Shown here one piece after another: positions 1 through 5,135 of a DNA stretch of 5,135 nt. Positions within the stretch are counted from its first letter, which is position 1; each line of letters begins with the position of its first letter. A program made the position numbers and the translations under genes. Below the pieces are notes generated by a model that saw only the letters and a program-made list of their open reading frames with translations, did not search any database and was not told the origin of the DNA. Source of the DNA: Labilithrix luteola (GTDB lineage Bacteria; Myxococcota_A; Polyangia; Polyangiales; Polyangiaceae); contig JAMFST010001462.1 in NCBI GenBank assembly GCA_026225435.1, positions 1-5,135 on the forward strand. Reading direction: 5' to 3'.

Positions 1-1120
<1,120 letters not shown>

Positions 1121-1124
<4 letters not shown>

Positions 1125-1138
1125 GGCGATCGTCGTGG
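1121..1138. promoter_or_regulatory. 18-bp near-perfect dyad between hrpB and murB (possible operator)
   Basis: CCACGGCGATCGTCGTGG reads as an inverted repeat in which 8 of 9 pairs match; only 1126/1133 fails. The centre is at CGATCG (1127-1132). The left arm covers the hrpB GTG start codon (bases 1122-1124 on the plus strand) and the right arm ends 16 bp before the murB ATG. A continuous dyad in a divergent gap is the usual form of a dimeric repressor site, but GC-rich coding sequence makes such dyads by chance more often. No bordering -35/-10 pair is recognisable. Function is inference only. Confidence 0.3.
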
Positions 1139-1153
1139 TAAGTCGGAAGACCG

Positions 1154-2230
1154 ATGCGCGTCGAGGAGAACGTTGCGCTCGCCCCGCTGACCACCCTCGG
1201 CCTGGGCGGTTCCGCGCGCCGGATGGTCGCGGTGGAAGCCGGCTTCGGCGCCGGCGGCGAAGGGGAGGCCGAGCTCGCCGAGCTGCTGGCGGAGTGCGAC
1301 GCGCGCGACGAGCCGGTGATGGTGCTGGGGGGCGGGAGCAACCTGGTGGTGCGCGACGGCGGCGTCGCCGGGACCGTGCTTCGCTTGCAGTCTGCACAGA
1401 TCCGGGTCGACCGGGTCGACGGCCGCCTTCGTGTCGTCGCCGATGCGGGCGCCTCCTGGGACGACCTGGTGGCGCAGCTGGCGGGTGTCGGCCGCGGGAT
1501 GGAGTGCCTCGCCGGGATCCCCGGGCAGGTGGGCGCCGCGCCCATCCAGAACATCGGCGCGTACGGGCAGGAGATCGAGCGCACCCTGGTGTCGGTCCGC
1601 GCCTTCGACCGGCGAAGCGGCGAGATGCGCACGCTCGAGCGCGCCGATTGCCGCTTCTCCTACCGGCACAGTCGCTTCAAGGAGGAGCCCGGGTGGATCG
1701 TCACGCAGGTGACCTTCGCGCTCGAGGCGGACAGCGAGAGCGATCCGGTCCGCTACCCGGAGCTGGCGCGCGCGCTCGGGATCCACCTGGGGGACACCGC
1801 GCCGTCGGCCGAGGTGCGACGCACGGTGATCGAGCTGCGCCGCGGCAAGGGGATGGTCGTCGACGCGGACGATCCAGACAGCCGCAGCGCCGGCTCCTTC
1901 TTCGTGAACCCGATCCTCGACGCCGAGTCCTTCGCTGCGCTCGAGGATCGCTGCGACGAGACGCCGCCGCGCTTCGAGGCGGGGCCGATGCACCCGGGGC
2001 GCGTGAAGACGTCGGCGGCGTGGCTGATCGAGCGCGCCGGTTTCGGGCGCGGCTACGGCGAGGCGGGCCGGCGGGTGGGTGTCTCGCGCAAGCACGCGCT
2101 CGCCCTGGTGAACCGCGGCGGCGGCACCGCCAGGGAGCTGCTCGCGCTCGCCAGCGAGATCGTCGACGGCGTGCAAGCGCGCTTCGGGGTGCGGCTGGTT
2201 CCCGAGCCGGTGATCGTCGGGAGCGAGTGA
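1154..2230 (+). CDS. murB: UDP-N-acetylmuramate dehydrogenase (UDP-N-acetylenolpyruvoylglucosamine reductase), type I
   Basis: MurB is the FAD enzyme that uses NADPH to reduce UDP-GlcNAc-enolpyruvate to UDP-MurNAc, the second committed cytoplasmic step of peptidoglycan precursor synthesis. The 358-aa product is full length (E. coli MurB is 342 aa). The N-terminal FAD-binding region carries LGGGSNLVV (58-66) and [18 protein letters not shown] (121-138). The catalytic residues of the E. coli enzyme have visible counterparts: Y170-R171 (E. coli R159), S248 in GSFF (S229, the proton donor) and E351 in PEP (E325). Y201 in 'RYPEL' matches the substrate-gating tyrosine loop of type I enzymes (E. coli Y190). 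The C-terminal part (283-356) has [10 protein letters not shown] and [10 protein letters not shown] as expected. The ATG at 1154 is preceded by GGAAG (1145-1149), a rather close ribosome site, and by GGTAAG further up. The gene stands outside any mur/dcw cluster within this window and is divergent from hrpB. A lipoprotein gene follows 57 bp downstream. Confidence 0.97.
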   Translation: MRVEENVALAPLTTLGLGGSARRMVAVEAGFGAGGEGEAELAELLAECDARDEPVMVLGGGSNLVVRDGGVAGTVLRLQSAQIRVDRVDGRLRVVADAGASWDDLVAQLAGVGRGMECLAGIPGQVGAAPIQNIGAYGQEIERTLVSVRAFDRRSGEMRTLERADCRFSYRHSRFKEEPGWIVTQVTFALEADSESDPVRYPELARALGIHLGDTAPSAEVRRTVIELRRGKGMVVDADDPDSRSAGSFFVNPILDAESFAALEDRCDETPPRFEAGPMHPGRVKTSAAWLIERAGFGRGYGEAGRRVGVSRKHALALVNRGGGTARELLALASEIVDGVQARFGVRLVPEPVIVGSE

Positions 2231-2242
2231 AAGCAGCTCTAG

Positions 2243-2279
2243 CTTACGCAGTTGTCCCGCGGAAATGCCGTGGTGTAAG
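2243..2279 (+). promoter_or_regulatory. Predicted leader hairpin covering the lipoprotein gene's ribosome site
   Basis: In the 57-bp gap after murB, CTTACGC (2243-2249) can pair with GTGTAAG (2273-2279) with one G-U pair. Directly stacked on it, CGCGG (2258-2262) can pair with CCGTG (2268-2272), also with one G-U, around an AAATG loop. An 8-nt bulge (2250-2257) separates the 5' arms. The 3' arm takes in AAG of the Shine-Dalgarno AAGGG (2277-2281), so folding would mask the ribosome site of the gene starting at 2288. It could instead stabilise the murB message end. No T-tract follows, so it is not a normal intrinsic terminator. Found by eye, with no energy calculation. Confidence 0.3.
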
Positions 2280-2287
2280 GGTGCGTC

Positions 2288-4132
2288 ATGCGCGCGCGTG
2301 AGCTGCTCTTCGTGGTCCCGCTCGTCCTCGGGACGGCGGCTGCGGCGTCCGGCTGCCGCTCGTGCAGGAATGAACATCCGTACGTGCCCTTCAGCATCGG
2401 GGACGCCGATTCGCCGAACGGGATGCTCGCCGAGAGCGACGCCGCCGAGCCGCAGGAAGCCGACGCCGGCCCCGTGCTCGAGGAGGCGACCATCGCCCCG
2501 CCGATGACCACCAGCTGGACCGTGGGCGGCACGACGCTCAAGGCGCCGGACGGGCGCCTCTTCGCCTCCGCGCTGGTCCACGACTTCGACGGGGACGGCA
2601 AGCTCGACGCCTTCGCCGTGCTCATCGCCGCGACCGCCCGCGAGCTGGGGCAGGTGGTCTTCTTCCGTGGGATCGAGGGCGGCATGCAGGCGCCGACGGT
2701 GCTGCTCTCCTCGCCGGAGCAGCTCGACTCGAGCTGCTCGCCGACGCCGCGGCTGGCGCGCATCGGCAAGGGGAGCGTGGAGGCGGAGCTGGCGGCCAAG
2801 TGCAGCGGTCACACCCGGCCGCCGGCGCGCGCCTTCGCGGTGCTCTCGGCGGCGATGTCCGGCTTGCCGGAGCACGTGCGCCTCGGGTTGAAGGTGGTCG
2901 ATCCGCCCGGGACGCCGCCGTTGCGCCTCGACGCCGACGGCTCGGATCGCGACGGCGACGGCGTGGAGGACGTGGGGCTCACCGTCACCGTGCAAGGCGG
3001 GACGGCGCCGTTCGAGCCGGGTCCGAAGGCGACGGCGCAGCTGCGCTTCTTCGATCGACCGGCAGGCTTGAGCCGCGACCCCGACGAGCCGGACGCCTCG
3101 CTGCGCGCGCTCGCCGGCAGCGCTTCGCTCAAGGCGACCCGCGCCAAGGACGCGCCCCAGGTTCCGCTCCTCGTCCGCCAGATCGGCTTCCTCTACAGCG
3201 CCATGTGCACCGAGGGGGGCTCGCCGCGCCTGTTGCCGACCAGCGGGGCCGGGGAGATCGCCTGCGGCCCGAGCCGCGCGCTCGAGGAGGCCGGCTTCGC
3301 CGAGATGCGCTCGTACCTCACCGGGGGCGACACGCTGCGCGCGGCCTTCGCGCTCGACGGCGCGCAGATGCCGCCGGCGACGCGCACGCCGCAGCGCCTC
3401 GTCGAAGCGGGCAACTGGATGAAGGCCGTGGCGCCGCCCATCGAGGCGACCTCGATGCGCCAGGTGGGGGCGCGGCCCAAGGCCGGAGACGCGCACGGAG
3501 CGTCCTACGCGCCGCTCTCCTTCGACGCCGCCGGCAAGCTGCTGGTGGAGACCGACTCGGGAGTCGTGCGGGTCGATCCCGTGCAAGGCGACGAAGGCGA
3601 CGCGTCGGACGTGACGCCGTGGAACCTCGACGTCATCGGCCCGGCAGGCGGCCGGCTCAACGGCGCCTCGGTCGAGTGCGCCACCGGCGCGGTGCACGCG
3701 ACGATCGAAGGCGATGGCGCCATCTCCAACGTGCCGCTGCCGGTGTCCTTCCTCCGCCTCTCGCACTGCGGATCCGGCACCGCGCCGCTCCCCGTGCTCC
3801 CCATCGCCTGGAGCGCGGGCGGTCTGGAGCTCGTGGTCGCCGGTCAGGCGCTGCTCATCGAGAACGATCGCTCGCACGCGTCCATCCTCGCCGCGCAGGT
3901 CGAGCAGAAGCCGCCGCGTGGCTCGCCGCGCTCCTCCGACGGCGCGATGACCGTGGTCCCGAGCGCGCTCGGCCTGGTCATCGGCGGCGCCCGCAAGCGG
4001 CTGCTCACGTCGAAGGATCTCGCGTACGGCGACGTGCAGGATTGCGTCGTGACCCCGGATGGTGCCCGCGTGGCCTGCTCGCTGCCGAACGGCCGCACCC
4101 GCAAGGTCGTCGTCGGCGTCTGGCCGCTCTGA
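2288..4132 (+). CDS. Predicted secreted lipoprotein with two DxDxDG calcium-loop motifs
   Basis: Function unknown; I do not recognise a named family for the full length. The 614-aa product begins with a signal peptide: R2 and R4, a hydrophobic stretch LLFVVPLVLG (6-15), and a lipobox ending ASGC with the acceptor at C23, so it should be a lipid-anchored envelope protein. A low-complexity acidic/alanine linker (about 39-70) follows. Two motifs of the EF-hand-like D-x-D-x-D-G type occur, DFDGDGKLD (99-107) and DRDGDGVED (220-228), as in FG-GAP/VCBS-like and thrombospondin-3-like repeats; the first sits in 'ALVHDFDGDGKLDAFAV', the usual VCBS-style context. Besides C23 and C26 there are eight cysteines in four neighbouring pairs (150/172, 307/326, 464/494, 586/597), suggesting disulfides outside the cytoplasm. 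The C-terminal third is beta-rich with phrases such as 'SFDAAGKLLVETDSGVVRVD' and 'CVVTPDGARVACSLPNG', resembling propeller blades. The ATG at 2288 has AAGGG at 2277-2281 with a 6-nt spacer. It lies downstream of murB and upstream of the DUF4388-J gene on the same strand. Confidence 0.85.
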   Translation: MRARELLFVVPLVLGTAAAASGCRSCRNEHPYVPFSIGDADSPNGMLAESDAAEPQEADAGPVLEEATIAPPMTTSWTVGGTTLKAPDGRLFASALVHDFDGDGKLDAFAVLIAATARELGQVVFFRGIEGGMQAPTVLLSSPEQLDSSCSPTPRLARIGKGSVEAELAAKCSGHTRPPARAFAVLSAAMSGLPEHVRLGLKVVDPPGTPPLRLDADGSDRDGDGVEDVGLTVTVQGGTAPFEPGPKATAQLRFFDRPAGLSRDPDEPDASLRALAGSASLKATRAKDAPQVPLLVRQIGFLYSAMCTEGGSPRLLPTSGAGEIACGPSRALEEAGFAEMRSYLTGGDTLRAAFALDGAQMPPATRTPQRLVEAGNWMKAVAPPIEATSMRQVGARPKAGDAHGASYAPLSFDAAGKLLVETDSGVVRVDPVQGDEGDASDVTPWNLDVIGPAGGRLNGASVECATGAVHATIEGDGAISNVPLPVSFLRLSHCGSGTAPLPVLPIAWSAGGLELVVAGQALLIENDRSHASILAAQVEQKPPRGSPRSSDGAMTVVPSALGLVIGGARKRLLTSKDLAYGDVQDCVVTPDGARVACSLPNGRTRKVVVGVWPL

Positions 4133-4161
4133 TCGCGGAATCGCCGCCGCAATGTTGCCGG

Positions 4162-4183
4162 TCTGATGTGGGGTGACGTCAGA
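4162..4183 (+). promoter_or_regulatory. 8-bp inverted repeat and TGACGTCA palindrome just before the DUF4388-J start
   Basis: TCTGATGT (4162-4169) can pair with ACGTCAGA (4176-4183), with one T/G mismatch that is a wobble in RNA, around a GGGGTG loop. The right half also forms the perfect 8-bp palindrome TGACGTCA (4174-4181). The repeat ends 7 nt before the ATG at 4191. An alternative pairing, TGGGG (4169-4173) with CCCCA (4187-4191), would exclude the first hairpin and would tie up both the only G-rich candidate ribosome site and the first base of the start codon. The element may be an operator, a translational switch, an end structure of the upstream message (no T-tract), or chance. Confidence 0.3.
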
Positions 4184-4190
4184 TAGCCCC

Positions 4191-4916
4191 ATGCAGCTCC
4201 CCGGCCGCTTGCGGGCGACTTCGCTCGGCGATGTTCTCGGTCAGCTTCACCGCGCCACCGCCACCGGCATCCTCGAGCTCGCGGAGCCGTCCGGTCGCAC
4301 CCACGGGGTTCATCTCCACGGCGGACAGGTCGTCGCGGTCGACTTCGACGGACCCGACGTCTCGCTCGCCGAAGGGCTCCGCGCCGGCGGCATGAGCGAC
4401 GAGCTGCTCCGGCGCTCGCTCCTGCGCTCCATGTCCTCGCGTCGGCTGCACGGGGAGGTCCTGGTCGAGGAGTTCGCCGTCGACCCGGCGCGCGTGGTCC
4501 AGGTGCTCCACACGCAGCTCGTCTCCCGCATCCAGCGGCTCGAGGCGCTCCCCGACGCCCAGCTTCGCTTCCGCGCCGCCGTGCGCACCCGCGGCGCCGG
4601 CTCCGCCATCCGCCCGCTCGGTCCGCGTGAGTTCCTCCACGGCCGCCGCCGCGCCCGCGACCACGTCTCGCCCAGCCCGATCCGCGAGCGCTTCGTCCCC
4701 GCGGTGGTCGTCGTCGAGCCGGGTCGCCGCCGCGCGCTCGCCGCCCTCGGTCTGCCCGAAGGGGCCACCGACGCCGAGGCGAAGAGCGCTTACCGCCGCC
4801 TCGCCCGCGAGCTGCACCCCGATCTGCACTCCGACGACAGCCCGCCCGAGTCGTCCCGCCGCACCGAGCGCCTTCGCGCCGTCATCGCCGCCTACCGCTC
4901 GCTCGATCCGAGCTGA
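4191..4916 (+). CDS. DUF4388-like domain protein with C-terminal DnaJ (J) domain
   Basis: The product is a 241-aa soluble protein with no signal peptide or membrane segment. Residues 1 to about 100 look like a DUF4388 (PatA-N-like) domain: it opens 'LPGRLRATSLGDVLGQLHRATATGILEL' in style, followed by a short strand pattern ending 'VHLHGGQVVAVDF', the typical glycine turn of that family. A helical middle part (about 65-125) and an Arg/Pro-rich linker (about 130-178) follow. Residues about 180-239 form a compact J-domain: 'ALAALGLPEGATDAEAKSAYRRLARELHPD' helices I-II with the HPD tripeptide at 209-211, then helix III ending 'AYRSLDP'. HPD is the residue set that stimulates DnaK-type Hsp70 ATPase, so recruitment of a DnaK is plausible; the client and the role of the DUF4388 part are unknown. 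DUF4388 proteins are common in myxobacterial signalling and motility proteins. The ATG at 4191 is preferred because the domain begins directly after it. A GTG at 4173 would add six residues (MTSDSP). Neither start has a well-spaced Shine-Dalgarno. Confidence 0.88.
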   Translation: MQLPGRLRATSLGDVLGQLHRATATGILELAEPSGRTHGVHLHGGQVVAVDFDGPDVSLAEGLRAGGMSDELLRRSLLRSMSSRRLHGEVLVEEFAVDPARVVQVLHTQLVSRIQRLEALPDAQLRFRAAVRTRGAGSAIRPLGPREFLHGRRRARDHVSPSPIRERFVPAVVVVEPGRRRALAALGLPEGATDAEAKSAYRRLARELHPDLHSDDSPPESSRRTERLRAVIAAYRSLDPS

Positions 4917-4922
4917 CGCGCC

Positions 4923-4938
4923 GCGGCCCCGCTGCCGC
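4923..4938. terminator. Short GC hairpin between convergent genes (weak terminator candidate)
   Basis: GCGGC (4923-4927) and GCCGC (4934-4938) form a perfect 5-bp stem with a 6-nt loop, filling most of the 22-bp gap between the stop of the DUF4388-J gene (4914-4916) and the stop of the facing TPR gene (4939-4941). Being symmetric it could serve both strands. It lacks a T-tract on either side and is short, so intrinsic termination would be weak, and a GC-rich gap produces such stems easily. Confidence 0.25.
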
Positions 4939-5135
4939 TCAATGCAGCAGCTGCAGGCTCGCCAGCTCCATCTTCGCTTCCGGCGAGTAGTGCGAGTCGG
5001 GGAAGCGGTGGAGCAGCCCGCGCCAGCTGTTCTTGGCGTCGTTCCAGGCCTGCGTCTCCATCTGCGACCAGGCGAGCTCGTAGAGCGCGTCGTCCTGCAG
5101 CTCCTTGTCGGGCGCCGAGTCGGCCAGGCCCACCA
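4939..5135 (-). CDS. TPR-like protein, C-terminal fragment (5' end beyond right edge)
   Basis: Only the last 65 codons are inside the window; the frame is open through the right edge and stops at TGA (4941-4939 on the minus strand). A GTG at 5133 is in frame but is almost certainly internal, because the reading frame continues and the fragment begins mid-repeat. The residues 'DDALYELAWSQMETQAWNDAKNSWRGLLHRFPDS' fit a tetratricopeptide helix pair (A/L/Y/A pattern with the closing F-P), followed by 'HYSPEAKMELASLQLLH', the start of another helix. The 'FP-S-Y-EA' signature is common in YbgF/BamD-like and other envelope-associated TPR proteins, which bind protein partners. The family cannot be fixed from this piece: no signal peptide or upstream domains are visible. 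It converges on the DUF4388-J gene with a 22-bp gap. Confidence 0.75.
   Translation of the reverse strand, partial: VGLADSAPDKELQDDALYELAWSQMETQAWNDAKNSWRGLLHRFPDSHYSPEAKMELASLQLLH

Noticed and set aside
2231..2287. Possible sigma-70 promoter (TTGTCC near 2252, TAAGGG near 2275)
   Set aside because: The -10-like box is poor and overlaps the ribosome site, leaving no room for a transcription start before the ATG in a normal layout.
2265..2507. Small frame starting at the ATG in the leader loop upstream of the lipoprotein gene
   Set aside because: Cys/Ser/Arg-rich out-of-frame product overlapping the lipoprotein signal peptide, with no ribosome site of its own.
2800..4176. A 458-codon plus-strand frame overlapping the lipoprotein gene
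   Set aside because: Arg/Ala-rich shadow with no recognisable domain; the lipoprotein frame has a signal peptide, calcium-loop motifs and paired cysteines.
4179..4829. A 216-codon minus-strand frame opposite the DUF4388-J gene
   Set aside because: The plus strand encodes a clear J-domain with HPD; the antisense product has no family features.

Overview
The window is very GC-rich DNA with strong third-position G/C bias. Its gene content points to a myxobacterium-like member of the Myxococcota (Polyangia-type): a lipoprotein with calcium-loop motifs, a DUF4388 protein fused to a J-domain, and a TPR protein. This assignment is inferred from gene style and composition, since no rRNA or marker phylogeny is available here.

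Layout, left to right: (i) the N-terminal 374 residues of an HrpB-type DEAH/RHA helicase on the minus strand, with its C-terminal half beyond the left edge; (ii) a 29-bp divergent gap holding an 18-bp near-perfect dyad; (iii) a complete type I murB on the plus strand; (iv) a 57-bp gap with a predicted hairpin covering the ribosome binding site of the next gene; (v) a 614-aa predicted lipoprotein with two D-x-D-x-D-G calcium-loop motifs and four apparent cysteine pairs; (vi) a 58-bp gap with another inverted repeat; (vii) a 241-aa protein with an N-terminal DUF4388-like domain and a C-terminal J-domain; (viii) a 22-bp convergent gap with a short GC hairpin; (ix) the C-terminal 65 residues of a TPR-like protein on the minus strand, truncated by the right edge. 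No stretch over 300 bp lacks a gene.

murB, the lipoprotein gene and the DUF4388-J gene run in the same direction with gaps of 57 and 58 bp, so they may be co-transcribed. Each gap is long enough to carry its own signal, and no clear sigma-70 promoter is visible. Cell-envelope themes recur (MurB in peptidoglycan precursor synthesis, a surface lipoprotein, a TPR protein with a 'FP-S-Y' helical repeat), but nothing shows that these genes form one pathway. No tRNA, rRNA, CRISPR array, insertion sequence or phage gene was seen. The window looks like ordinary chromosomal backbone. The most curious features are inverted repeats at all three gene-start regions and the uncharacterised DUF4388-J fusion and lipoprotein.
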